Assembly (NCBI GenBank): GCA_018816735.1
Contig: JAHIVH010000021.1
Span: 62,001-126,000 of the forward strand
Source of the DNA: Pseudomonadota bacterium
Lineage (GTDB): Bacteria > Desulfobacterota > Desulfobacteria > Desulfobacterales > JAHIVH01
Reading direction: 5' to 3'
Length of the DNA: 64,000 nt
The notes under the pieces were generated by a model. The model was not told where the DNA came from. It ran no database searches and saw only the letters and a list, made by a program, of their open reading frames with translations. The position numbers and the translations under genes were made by a program. Positions within the stretch are counted from its first letter, which is position 1. Each line of letters opens with the position of its first letter. Positions 8,715 to 17,473 of this stretch are shown one piece after another.

Positions 8715-9578
8715 ATGGCAAAAAAACAAAAACTTCGCATTTTTAATGATGCAACGGCCATTGTCACAGGCGGCGCATCAGGTTTTGGCAGAGCAGTGGC
8801 CGAAGGATTGGCGAAACGCGGCAGTGAAGTCGTCATTCTGGATCTGCAGAAAGAGGCTGCAGAAGAAACAGCCTCAAAAATAAATTCAAAAAATGGCAAA
8901 GCAACCGCTATACAGGCTGATGCGACCGATTTTCCTCAGGTTCAGCGTATCGTTGATGAAACATGCGAACGAACCGGCAGAATCGATTATATTTTCAATA
9001 TAGCAGGTATTGTGATTTCAGGGCAGGCACACCAACTTGGAATTGAAGACTGGAACAAAATCATTGGCATCAATTTTTGCGGGGTGGTAAATGGTGTCCA
9101 GGCAGCCTATCCGATTATGGTGAAGCAGGGTTTCGGGCATATCGTCAACATGTCCTCTATCGCCGGATTGTTGCCACTGCCTGGCGCTGTGGCATATACC
9201 GCCACAAAACACGCTGTTGTAGGGCTTTCAAAGGCATTACGCATCGAAGGCGCCATACATGGCATACGTGTCAGTGTATTATGTCCCGGTGCGCTTCGCA
9301 CACCGCTTTTAATGGAAAACGGGGGGAAATTCGGCCAGGTAAAGCTCGGAATTTCATCAGAGGAAATGACGGAAATAGCGGAAAAATTAAGACCCATGCC
9401 ACCTGAACAGTATGCGGAAAAAGTTCTGAACGCGGTAGCCAGGAACAAAGCGATCTTCACAGGACGGCCGGATTGGCAGTTCGGATACCAATTGAACCGG
9501 TTCTATCCAATATTCTCAATGACCGTTTCCAGATTGTTTTTCAAAAATGCATTGAAAAAGGCAGGGCTGCTACATTAA
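8715..9578 (+). CDS. Short-chain dehydrogenase/reductase (SDR)
   Basis: This 287-residue classical SDR has the cofactor motif TGGASGFG near residue 20, NIAG, the catalytic Ser of NMSSIAG, and the Tyr-x3-Lys pair in AYTATKHAVV. An Asp at the end of the second strand (VVILDLQ) favours NAD(H). The ATG at 8715 is preceded by GGAGA at 8 bases; an upstream TTG in the same frame is less likely. It is the last gene of the plus-strand operon. It may oxidise a hydroxyacyl or alcohol intermediate formed after dehydrogenation by the acyl-CoA dehydrogenase, which is an inference from context. Confidence 0.88.
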   Translation: MAKKQKLRIFNDATAIVTGGASGFGRAVAEGLAKRGSEVVILDLQKEAAEETASKINSKNGKATAIQADATDFPQVQRIVDETCERTGRIDYIFNIAGIVISGQAHQLGIEDWNKIIGINFCGVVNGVQAAYPIMVKQGFGHIVNMSSIAGLLPLPGAVAYTATKHAVVGLSKALRIEGAIHGIRVSVLCPGALRTPLLMENGGKFGQVKLGISSEEMTEIAEKLRPMPPEQYAEKVLNAVARNKAIFTGRPDWQFGYQLNRFYPIFSMTVSRLFFKNALKKAGLLH

Positions 9579-9589
9579 AAGACTGAATC

Positions 9590-9695
9590 ACCACAGAGGA
9601 TACCGAGGAGCACAGGGGGTTATCAAACAAATCCTTGTGCGCCTTCATAAATTACCTTACTTTTAAACCACTATCATCCCTTTTTTCTCTGTGGT
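9590..9695. repeat. CCACAGAG-type element, inverted copies
   Basis: ACCACAGAG at 9590-9598 has its exact reverse complement CTCTGTGGT at 9687-9695. A degenerate copy (GAGCACAGG) follows the first. The element sits between the convergent SDR and decarboxylase-like genes. The same word occurs three times in tandem at 20115-20141, so this is a dispersed intergenic repeat. It does not look like a classical terminator, as the arms are about 90 bases apart. Confidence 0.6.
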
Positions 9696-9725
9696 AAGCA
9701 GATTGACTAAATCGTCCGGACACGG

Positions 9726-10484
9726 CTATTTGTAACGCATGGTGTGTGACATCACATACCATCTAAACGTCGCTAACCCGACAGGCAAAAGATACGTACC
9801 GCTTAAAATATCCAGGGTCACCACGCGGCCATTTGTGGGGTTTCCCGAAACCAGACGGTAAATCGGATCGTTTTCCGTTTCCCCTATTTTCAGGTCAATA
9901 TCCGCTCGATTGTATGCCGCTATTTTTTCACCTGGCCGGAACATCCAGATGGAATGCAGCAATACATATTTGTGAGAATGACGAACATTAAACGTTTTGA
10001 GGGCAAACACCGGTTGAGGATTTGTCTCCGGTTCCCTGATCGCAGCGTCCATGGTGAATAAATCCTGGCCTCGACGTTTCAGACCGGCTTTAATTCGGGT
10101 GTCATTTTCTTCGAACGTAAAATCCGCCAGCTTTTTAGGAAATCCCAGACTTTCTCTTCCATAAATCATTGCCGTATCGTCGTCAACAGCCATCCATGCG
10201 CAATGAATGCCCGTTCCCATGGGTGTCTTCACATGGAACAATAAAGCGGCTTCCTTATACGGAACCGTAAATAAATTTTTAGGGTAATCCGCAATAAATA
10301 ATGTCGCTTTTGCATCTTCTGTCAATTTCATATATCGGGGCAGAATCTGCCTGACTGCCTTTTTGTCCACAGGGACATCTACCAGAATCACGCGAGCATC
10401 TTCCCACCCTGTGGCTTTCATTTTCATCATTTTTGCCAGAGGTTTTAATTCTTTCCTGAATGTTGGATAATTTGGTGTTGCCAT
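9726..10484 (-). CDS. Acetoacetate decarboxylase-like protein (ADC family)
   Basis: This 252-residue protein matches the usual ADC length. GRESLGFPKKLADF (109-122) contains the Lys-Lys pair where acetoacetate decarboxylase forms its Schiff base (Lys117/118 here). FHVKTPMGTG and PVGLATFRWYVMSH also fit the fold. The family includes decarboxylases and aldolase-dehydratases acting on beta-keto or pyruvyl compounds. It lies convergent to the operon at 2318-9578. Its reaction could follow oxidation of an acyl chain to a 3-keto acid, which is inferred. Family confidence is good; the activity is open. Confidence 0.78.
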   Translation of the reverse strand: MATPNYPTFRKELKPLAKMMKMKATGWEDARVILVDVPVDKKAVRQILPRYMKLTEDAKATLFIADYPKNLFTVPYKEAALLFHVKTPMGTGIHCAWMAVDDDTAMIYGRESLGFPKKLADFTFEENDTRIKAGLKRRGQDLFTMDAAIREPETNPQPVFALKTFNVRHSHKYVLLHSIWMFRPGEKIAAYNRADIDLKIGETENDPIYRLVSGNPTNGRVVTLDILSGTYLLPVGLATFRWYVMSHTMRYK

Positions 10485-10697
10485 ACGTCCTCTTTCTATA
10501 AAAACGGGTTACAATCATTTAAAGTGACGGCTAAAAAACAAATGTTTTTCGATTTAAATTTAAGATATTACAGGCAACCCGCTCATGCTTTCCCAAAGTT
10601 GCTTTCGTCGTTTCAAATCTTGCTTTTCTTATTTCTGTATTTAATCGCATTATTTTGGATATATGCATAGCATTACATAAAAATGCCTGCAATGGCC

Positions 10698-10733
10698 AAA
10701 AAAGAAAGGCCGTTTCCTCAGGAAACGGCCTTT
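10698..10733 (-). terminator. Rho-independent terminator of the PEP-CTERM gene
   Basis: A perfect 13-base stem (10705-10717 with 10721-10733) closes a 3-base loop. On the minus strand it is followed by CTTTTTT (10698-10704). It lies 25 bases downstream of the stop of the gene ending at 10758. Confidence 0.92.
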
Positions 10734-10757
10734 CCTTTGCATTAATCCGGATAAGTG

Positions 10758-11150
10758 TTATTTAAGGAATTGTTTTCGCACCCCTGCGATACCAATCAAA
10801 CCCATTCCCAGAAGAATCATCGTGCCAGGTTCCGGAACCGGAGAAGAATCCGGTGGGGAACCAAATGAGATATCGTCTATGTAAAGACGCGTTTCATCTG
10901 CATTGTCAAAAGATGCATTCGGGGCATAAATCCGAATCGCAAAGATATCGGCACTATCCCGCGAAAACCCCGCATACCCCTGATGGATTTGTGTAATAAA
11001 AGATTCCAATAAATTGAATGAATCATCCAAAGCCTGGAATTCGACTTGCAATGCATCTGCCTCCTTGAAATAAAATCCAACAACATTCTGGGCTTCTGTA
11101 AAAGAAAAGCCTGCGAAAAACAAAGTTGAAAATAGAGATAACAATTTCAT
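10758..11150 (-). CDS. PEP-CTERM sorting-signal protein
   Basis: This 130-residue exported protein has a short hydrophobic signal sequence (about 1-20) and a C-terminal sorting signal: VPEPGTM, a hydrophobic helix (ILLGMGLIGIAGV), then the basic tail RKQFLK. Such proteins are processed by an exosortase and end up at the outer surface or in the exopolysaccharide matrix. The middle part resembles small sandwich domains of this class (RLYIDDISFG) but I recognise no named family. AGGAGG precedes the ATG at ideal spacing and a strong terminator follows, so it is a single-gene unit. No exosortase gene is in the window. Confidence 0.9.
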   Translation of the reverse strand: MKLLSLFSTLFFAGFSFTEAQNVVGFYFKEADALQVEFQALDDSFNLLESFITQIHQGYAGFSRDSADIFAIRIYAPNASFDNADETRLYIDDISFGSPPDSSPVPEPGTMILLGMGLIGIAGVRKQFLK

Positions 11151-11489
11151 GAAACCTCCTTTTTCAAAACAAAAAGCCGGATCAGGTTATAGGCATAGCC
11201 TGCAACCGGACAGGTTAATATTAAACTGCTTCATTTTTTTTAAAGATAAATAGGCTAAACACCAAGAATCATCCAGCAAGAATACAGATGATTTCCCGCT
11301 TCCACATCAAATTAAGAGAATTTTTCAGGCAACAAAATATAAGTGGATTTAAACAGGATAAGAGAAGCCGGATATCATCACCTTTATAAAAACCATTTCA
11401 TAAATGCAAAAAAAAACATGACGTCTATATCGACTTTTTTACCGAGAAACCCGTCCAGATGAATGGCCTCCTCACCATTCTGTTCCATC
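11151..11489. other. Intergenic region, no gene seen
   Basis: These 339 bases hold the upstream region of the PEP-CTERM gene and the downstream side of the SIMPL gene, both on the minus strand. There is an imperfect palindrome around 11184-11203 (CAGG...CCTG). I see no convincing promoter, terminator or RNA. Confidence 0.4.
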
Positions 11490-12206
11490 TTAATCAGACA
11501 GATAGTATTCTATCGTTGAAACGACCCTGATTTTTTTGATATGCGGATTGTTTTTATCTCTATCATCAATCGAGAACTGACCCTGACTGGCACTTTTAAT
11601 TTTACCCAACCTGCTATTTGAATCTTTTGCGAATTTTTCGGCAACCTCTCTTGCTTTTGTCGTTGCCTCTTCCACCATTTCCGGTTTGATTTCATTTAAT
11701 CGGGTGAACAAATACTCCGTTGCTCCCTGATACCCGCCGTCTGAAAGCACAACCCCTTTCTTTCCGAGGGCTGCCAGCTTTTTCATTGTCGCTCTGACCG
11801 CGTCTATTTTATTCGAATAGACAGTTATTGTCTGGGCTGCATAATACTGGAACTCGATTCTCGATTTTTCGTAGCCTTGCGCCAGCTTATCAATAATTCC
11901 AGGTGGAGACGCATTCATCTCTGCTTCTTCAAAACCGTTTGCTTTTAAAAAAGCAATGATTTTATCTGCATCCGCTTCAATGGTTTCGTACAATTTTGGC
12001 AAATCATTATTTCCAGCAGAAAACTGTATTGGCCATAAAACGATATCTGCAGGATATTCTTTTTCAGATAACCCTTTGACGGTGACCGTGCGTTCAAATT
12101 CCTTAAATTTGATGGCGCTTGAACCGATAAAAAACCCCAGAAGCCCAAGCCCTAAAAAAATAAATCCGCCTAAAACAAATGCACCTTTAAAATCAATATC
12201 CCGCAT
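11490..12206 (-). CDS. SIMPL-domain (DUF541) protein, membrane-anchored
   Basis: This 238-residue protein has one N-terminal membrane helix (about residues 6-28) and then a SIMPL domain. ERTVTVKGLSEKEYPADI near the start and RVVSTIEYYLSD at the end are the family's conserved edges. SIMPL proteins are periplasmic and some assemble into rings; one group is linked to oxidative stress, but most have no known role. GGAGGTCCTT before the ATG at 12206 decides the start over the longer frame beginning at 12245. The gene is divergent from the FHA gene. Confidence 0.85.
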   Translation of the reverse strand: MRDIDFKGAFVLGGFIFLGLGLLGFFIGSSAIKFKEFERTVTVKGLSEKEYPADIVLWPIQFSAGNNDLPKLYETIEADADKIIAFLKANGFEEAEMNASPPGIIDKLAQGYEKSRIEFQYYAAQTITVYSNKIDAVRATMKKLAALGKKGVVLSDGGYQGATEYLFTRLNEIKPEMVEEATTKAREVAEKFAKDSNSRLGKIKSASQGQFSIDDRDKNNPHIKKIRVVSTIEYYLSD

Positions 12207-12465
12207 AAGGACCTCCTCATTTCCTGCCCGTAAAATAAAAATCAAATCATCATCAATTTTTTATAAATATATGTATTTTTAATATATAAAACAACGGTTC
12301 CATTAATCTTGACGCATATGAAATCCTGTGTATATATAAGATTTCTATTAAAGATTAATCATCCGTATAAAATTTTGCTTTGTAAAGGCATTATTTTTTT
12401 TTAACATACGATGCTTCATTTTTTTATACGGCATCATCGCACTAAACGATGTTGGAGTAAAGCAT

Positions 12466-13422
12466 ATGGGGATCATTAAAAATCTCAAAACAGGAGAAAA
12501 TATATTCCTCAAATCCCACCACGTGTTTGGAAGGAACAGGGAAAAAGCTGATACGGCGCTGAAAAATAAAGATATTTCTCAAATCCATGCGTCGGTGAGA
12601 TGGAACGGCTGGGAGTGGCTGCTTACCGATTTCAGCAGAAACGGAACATGGATCGACGGCACCCGTCTTATCTCAGGGGAAAATACCAGATTAAAGGAAG
12701 GCAACATCATCCGTTTCAGCAGTATAGGCGGATCGGAGTGGACGCTGATCGATGAAAAGCCTCCTTCCAACGTTCTTGTACCGCTCAGGGGAAATGGCCA
12801 AATCATCATGCTGGACCGATTCCATGCGCTTCCTAATGAAGCAGAGCCGGACATATCGATCTACATTTCACAAACGGGAGAATGGGTTTACGAAAATGAA
12901 AACGGGGTACACCCCCTGAAAAATGGAGATATTATCAACCACAGCCAGGGAGTATGGCAATTTTTCGCTGCCGAGCCCGTTGATATGACGATTTCAAAAA
13001 AAATCGCAAAGGATATCCGATTCTTTTTTCACGTCAGCAGCGATGAAGAACATGTCTTTCTTAAAATTCAGATCGATAGAAATATCATCGATCTGGGTGA
13101 GCGGGCCCACCACTATATGCTTCTGACCCTGGCCCGCCAGCGTTTGAAAGACGCGGAAGACGGCGCTGACCAGGAAACCCAGGGATGGATTGAAACAGAC
13201 CGCATGGCCGATATGCTTGGCCTTGAGCCTTGCCATCTCAATATACAGATATATAGAAGCAGAAAACAGATCAATGACGCCTTGTCGGAATTGCAGAATC
13301 CTCCCCAGGTGATTGACCGGCGCTTCGGGGGCTTGCGCTTCGGGTATCCCGACTTTCAGATCATGCGCGGTTCAACGGTTGAGGGAGCGCTTTACCGGGA
13401 AAAATCAGATGAATCTCAATAG
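12466..13422 (+). CDS. FHA-domain protein with C-terminal winged-helix-like region
   Basis: Residues 1-95 form an FHA domain, with FGRNREKAD as the phosphothreonine-binding loop, ISQIHASVRW, and SRNGTWIDG. It should bind a phosphothreonine peptide. Residues about 110-175 look like a second beta-rich, possibly degenerate domain. Residues about 210-290 (HHYMLLTLARQRL...ADMLGL...IYRSRKQINDAL) have the spacing of a winged-helix region. The whole is 318 residues and cytosolic. GGAG precedes the ATG. No Ser/Thr kinase or phosphatase lies nearby. A phospho-switched DNA-binding or scaffold role is possible. Confidence 0.8.
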   Translation: MGIIKNLKTGENIFLKSHHVFGRNREKADTALKNKDISQIHASVRWNGWEWLLTDFSRNGTWIDGTRLISGENTRLKEGNIIRFSSIGGSEWTLIDEKPPSNVLVPLRGNGQIIMLDRFHALPNEAEPDISIYISQTGEWVYENENGVHPLKNGDIINHSQGVWQFFAAEPVDMTISKKIAKDIRFFFHVSSDEEHVFLKIQIDRNIIDLGERAHHYMLLTLARQRLKDAEDGADQETQGWIETDRMADMLGLEPCHLNIQIYRSRKQINDALSELQNPPQVIDRRFGGLRFGYPDFQIMRGSTVEGALYREKSDESQ

Positions 13423-13635
13423 AAAAATCAAACCGGATTTGGGTTTGACCAACGCCCACCCTGTTCAACAGATGCGTATGGCCTATCTCATACGTTAATT
13501 CCCTGTGTAATAACCTGTAATAGAAAGATCCATTAAAAATTGTATTCTCACGCCATGAGCCTGGAGCTTTACATAAACGGCGTAATGTTCAATGGGCTTT
13601 AACAGCAATACGTTTTAATACACAAGGGGGAAAAT

Positions 13636-14073
13636 ATGAGCGAAAACATTAAATACCAGATTAAAGGTGAAATCTGCAAGTTCAATGACACGATCTTTAG
13701 CATTATCAAAGAGATCGATCAAAAGCTTGACCTGGATGAAGAAACATTCACGATCATCGAAAACTCGAATAAATTATTGATTTTTTGCACAGTGAAAAAT
13801 TTTGAAGCAAAAAAGGTCGGTGATCCCGTTTGCGTCATTTACAATGAGGGTGCCAACAGAGAGCCGGATACACAGCCGGTGTATTACGGAAGGTCCCTCG
13901 CCCAGTACCGGAAAGTTTATGAAAAATCTACCGGCCGGTGTCTTATTATAAACAAAAAAAAACCGGACCAATTCCTACCGGAGGATGCTCTCTGGTATTA
14001 CAAGATTAACGGTCATGTGATTTTTGAAAATCCGGACGGCTCACTCGGAGTGAGTAGAAACGATGGTGTATAA
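13636..14073 (+). CDS. Unknown protein downstream of the FHA gene
   Basis: This 145-residue soluble protein follows the ribosome site AAGGGGG. I recognise no family. It has an acidic, helical first third and a middle part rich in aromatic residues (VYYGRSLAQYRKVYEK), followed by a lysine-rich stretch. No signal peptide or membrane helix is visible. It lies 213 bases after the FHA gene on the same strand, so it may be a separate unit. Confidence 0.65.
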   Translation: MSENIKYQIKGEICKFNDTIFSIIKEIDQKLDLDEETFTIIENSNKLLIFCTVKNFEAKKVGDPVCVIYNEGANREPDTQPVYYGRSLAQYRKVYEKSTGRCLIINKKKPDQFLPEDALWYYKINGHVIFENPDGSLGVSRNDGV

Positions 14074-14559
14074 CCCGGATATACCGATAAGCAGTTTTAC
14101 CTGAATCTTGCATAAACGATTTTTACAACATTCAGGTTTTATCATGTGCCTGTTTCCCTGATAACTGTTCTGCGTGCAGTGATGAATGACGAATGGATAG
14201 AGACGACCGATGGATTTCTTTTTCCCCATGAGCCGGATTTGATTAAGGTCAGCTTTGATGGATATTAAAAAAAATACGAACTCCTGGGACAGTATCTTTA
14301 TCTCCCCGGCATTGAATAGTCTGTCCCAGGCATCATACCTATTTTTTTGTGCCATATTCGGCCCTTCTCTCACCATCAAAACATTTCGCCAAACCGACTG
14401 ATCCAGGTAAAACATATCTTTATTTTACCTTGACCGTTGCAAATTTTATGTTTGGCCAGTCCCCATTTTTCTTCTTAAATTCAAATGGTAACTCGTGTTA
14501 AAGGGCAAATCGGCAGATTCCTGAAATGTCGCTTCGATTCTCCTGAAAAATAAAACCTG
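14074..14559. other. Gene-poor stretch with a doubtful minus-strand frame (14041-14415)
   Basis: These 486 bases lie between two convergent units. A 124-codon minus-strand frame covers 14041-14415 and overlaps the end of the plus-strand gene by 33 bases. Its first half (AQKNRYDAWDRLFNAGEI) looks protein-like, but the rest does not, and the ribosome site is poor. It may be a decayed gene or chance. I see no strong terminator. Confidence 0.3.
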
Positions 14560-15246
14560 CTACGCAAATTTTATGATTTTTTCGAATAAAAAATAAAAAA
14601 AAGCAGCACTGCCGAGATATAGCAGCATGACAAGAAATGCGGACGGGATTTTCACCCAGTGCGGTTTTTCTTTAATATATTGATAATAGAAAAGGGCCGA
14701 GATACCTAAAATGATTTCAGGTATGATAATATAGATGGCCATATGGTCGATCATCATGACATTTTGAGCGGACCATGACGGCAGGACCCATAATGTTTCC
14801 TCAGACCCTCCGAAAATAATCAGGGCGACGGTTCCTGCAGCACCATATCCTGCCATTACGGATATTCTTTCGGAAAACCGCTCACCTGCATAGATGATGA
14901 GGAACATGGGGATGCTCCACAGACCAGCCATGTATCCGGATACGGTGCCGAATTTAAACAGCCCGTCTTCAGGGAACACAAGGATATTCAGCTGGGCGGA
15001 CAGAAACCAGTCCGGAAACACCTGGAACATGCTCAATACAAAAACAAACATCCACAGATGAATCCAGTCTGTGTATCCTCTTGCCATTCCCCATACCGGC
15101 AGGGCGGTATTATAAAGAACAACCACTAAAAGCAGACGGATGCCTACCGGAAGAAAGGACAGGGTAGACAGCAACACCAGGCAAAGCACTGTAAAAATTC
15201 CGTGAAATATAATGATCTCTTTTTCATTCTGACTGAGTTGGGGCAT
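14560..15246 (-). CDS. Polytopic inner-membrane protein of unknown function
   Basis: This 228-residue protein has about seven hydrophobic segments of membrane-helix length, spread from residue 12 to the C-terminus. Short loops contain conserved-looking GSEETLWVLPSW and HMAIYIIIPE. I chose the ATG at 15246, preceded by GGAG; the longer frame would run into the DUF362 gene. It is the last gene of a four-gene minus-strand unit led by marR. I cannot name a family with confidence; there is no transporter signature. A membrane partner of the DUF362 protein is possible. Confidence 0.75.
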   Translation of the reverse strand: MPQLSQNEKEIIIFHGIFTVLCLVLLSTLSFLPVGIRLLLVVVLYNTALPVWGMARGYTDWIHLWMFVFVLSMFQVFPDWFLSAQLNILVFPEDGLFKFGTVSGYMAGLWSIPMFLIIYAGERFSERISVMAGYGAAGTVALIIFGGSEETLWVLPSWSAQNVMMIDHMAIYIIIPEIILGISALFYYQYIKEKPHWVKIPSAFLVMLLYLGSAAFFYFLFEKIIKFA

Positions 15247-15289
15247 GATATTCTCCAGTTTTATAGATACACGGCGGCAAAAGCTATTT

Positions 15290-16684
15290 TTAAATGCGTT
15301 TTTGTAACCCTTTACGGATAAAATACCCAATATCCTGGGCGTATCTTAAATTGACAGTTTTTTTAAACGATGCTGTAAGCGCGTTCATCACCAGGGGTAG
15401 CACTTCTGCAGGATCTGTAATCGGTGACGGTATGCCCAGGCGGCCCCGGATGATCTGGGCCATATCCACAGCCGTGGTAAAACAGTTATCTATTTTTACC
15501 ACTTTTTTGGCATTTGTAATATGGGCATGAGAACAACTCCCTATCAGAAAAGCTTCCTGCCCGGCAGCATCAATGGGCTCATCCACATGACCAATGACCA
15601 TGACAGCAGGCTTTGCGTTTTTAAACGCCTCCACACCGGCAAAGCGTTCAAGAAACCCGAAAAACATTTTCGCTCCCATGATGCATCCGGTTTCACATTT
15701 TGCTTTTGTCTCCCTGTTTGTATATCCCCAGTAAAACCGGATCGGTGACGCCATTCGCGTCAGTTCCTTATTGATACCCTGCCACCTGACAAACTCTTCA
15801 TCATAAGGTAGAATTCGCTTGGCGGCGATATCCAGATCGGCAACGCTGGTCAGGTCACCTTCTATGTTCACATCTTCAATGGCTGCCGGAAGATATCCCC
15901 GTTTAACGGCCCGTTTTAAATACGGGACATCGTCCAGGTTATACCCAAGCAGGCGGGCCCCAACCAGGTCCACTGCCAGTGGATTGGTGCCCATGATAAC
16001 CAGCCCCAGTTTTCGGGGAGTAGGGAAGGCTTCGTTGCCGACCCCCACATCAATAGCATCCATAACAATAAAATTCGGTGAACCTACAGCCAAAAGGTCG
16101 ACGATCTTGTCGTTTAAGAGGAAGTCATGCCGGATGGCACGTTCATCATCCGAACAGATGCCGATGTTCAGTTTTACGGCGCCGGTCATGGTGCTGACAC
16201 AATGGCATTTCAGTTTGGGCAAATAGACCATGGAATCCGCCTGTGCCATTTTTCGGGCAATGCGCAGCGTGTCATGGATTTTTCCACCCACAAACACCCG
16301 TTCCCGGGGTTCTTCATCAATACAGAAAAGGTTTACAGGCGCCCGGGAAGATTCGCGGATATGATTCATTTCATTATAATATCCGGCATTCTTGAAGGTC
16401 AGCCGGGTGGGGTAGCCAATGGCTGTTTTCTCACCCATATCCACGCGGAATACATTGGGATGGTTGGAAAGGGCCAGGAGGGACGCACCCACCAGGGATG
16501 GCTCGGTATAAGCGGTCTTTCCGTACTTTCCCTTTCTGGAGGAAAAAACAACATTCGGTTTGACAAAAATATTGCCGAACGGATTGTAATTCAGCGCGTT
16601 CATGCCGTCTTCAACAATGGACCGGATCTTGTCCCGGTCATAGTTTTCGCATCGGCGGATATAGACGTTATCTTGTTTGGTCAT
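15290..16684 (-). CDS. DUF362-domain protein
   Basis: This 464-residue protein has the DUF362 hallmarks: FVKPNVVFSS at the N-terminus, VYLPKLKCHCVSTMTGAVKLNIG in the centre, and GTNPLAVDLVGARLLGY. DUF362 proteins are common in anaerobes and often carry a ferredoxin domain; this one has no CxxCxxC cluster motif, but has separate cysteines in AKCETGCIMG and GSCSHAH near the C-terminus. The biochemical role of the family is not established. It lies in an operon behind marR and an anchored protein. Confidence 0.82.
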   Translation of the reverse strand: MTKQDNVYIRRCENYDRDKIRSIVEDGMNALNYNPFGNIFVKPNVVFSSRKGKYGKTAYTEPSLVGASLLALSNHPNVFRVDMGEKTAIGYPTRLTFKNAGYYNEMNHIRESSRAPVNLFCIDEEPRERVFVGGKIHDTLRIARKMAQADSMVYLPKLKCHCVSTMTGAVKLNIGICSDDERAIRHDFLLNDKIVDLLAVGSPNFIVMDAIDVGVGNEAFPTPRKLGLVIMGTNPLAVDLVGARLLGYNLDDVPYLKRAVKRGYLPAAIEDVNIEGDLTSVADLDIAAKRILPYDEEFVRWQGINKELTRMASPIRFYWGYTNRETKAKCETGCIMGAKMFFGFLERFAGVEAFKNAKPAVMVIGHVDEPIDAAGQEAFLIGSCSHAHITNAKKVVKIDNCFTTAVDMAQIIRGRLGIPSPITDPAEVLPLVMNALTASFKKTVNLRYAQDIGYFIRKGLQKRI

Positions 16685-16753
16685 GGATCAATCCTCCCAG
16701 ATATTGAAAGAATGAAAATGCGACGCAAGCAGCAGGGGCTAATAATCACGCCA

Positions 16754-17437
16754 TCACTTTCCCACGCCAACCCATTCAGTCGGTGGTCCAATCAAAGCAA
16801 ATGGTGCCGGATTGATCGGCCCACCACCAAGCCCCATATACCCTGTACCGATAAACAGTGTATCATTAATCTGCCTGATTTCATCCCTCATGGAATGGAT
16901 AGTCCCGGTGTTGTCAGCACTGTAATCCACGAGGAAAGACATTTTACCGTCTTTTCCGGCTTTTGATGGCCCCATGGACGTTCTCATGGGGCGCAGGCGC
17001 CTTTTGGAAACCGCGCTGGCGGATGTCTTTTGAGAAAAGATATTGTAACCGATCCCCGAATCAGTTGCGAGCGGCTTAAAGGCTTTACCGATCCACGCTG
17101 TGCGAAAAGTGATTTTGCCTGTGGGAAATACATGATGGGTAAACAGGGCAGAAGATTTTCCCAGTATACCGCCGCTTAAGATTCTTGCCTCGTATTCTCC
17201 GTTAAATGTTGAAAAATCAGGTGTGCCGGCAGCATAGAAGAGCTGCATCTTGTCCTTGCGGCTGAGTTTTTCAATGTCCCCATAAGTGGCCGTTTCAGGG
17301 GCAACACCCAGAATCTCCGCCATGGTGCGGCCATCCGGTTTTTTGCTGCCTGCCTGGAGGATGTTAATGACATTCAGTGTAATCATAACCATAGCGGATA
17401 TGCCGCCAATGATAAGAAGAGTTTGAATCAGTGCCAT
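16754..17437 (-). CDS. Membrane-anchored protein of unknown function
   Basis: This 227-residue protein has one N-terminal hydrophobic helix (about 3-25). A region after it, GRTMAEILGVAPE...LSRKDKMQLFYAA, may be a short helical domain. The C-terminal two thirds look beta-rich, with FNGEYEARILSGG, TFRTAWIGKAF, and the highly glycine-rich end GTGYMGLGGGPINPAP. This resembles a lipocalin-like barrel that binds a small hydrophobic ligand, but I recognise no named family. It begins 36 bases after marR. Confidence 0.7.
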   Translation of the reverse strand: MALIQTLLIIGGISAMVMITLNVINILQAGSKKPDGRTMAEILGVAPETATYGDIEKLSRKDKMQLFYAAGTPDFSTFNGEYEARILSGGILGKSSALFTHHVFPTGKITFRTAWIGKAFKPLATDSGIGYNIFSQKTSASAVSKRRLRPMRTSMGPSKAGKDGKMSFLVDYSADNTGTIHSMRDEIRQINDTLFIGTGYMGLGGGPINPAPFALIGPPTEWVGVGK

Positions 17438-17473
17438 GAGGTTTGTTCCTGGTTTTTGGTTTAGGGTTCCCTG

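Noticed and set aside
16127..16966. 279-codon plus-strand frame across the DUF362 gene
   Set aside because: It is antisense to the DUF362 gene and its upstream neighbour, and has no ribosome site or protein signature.
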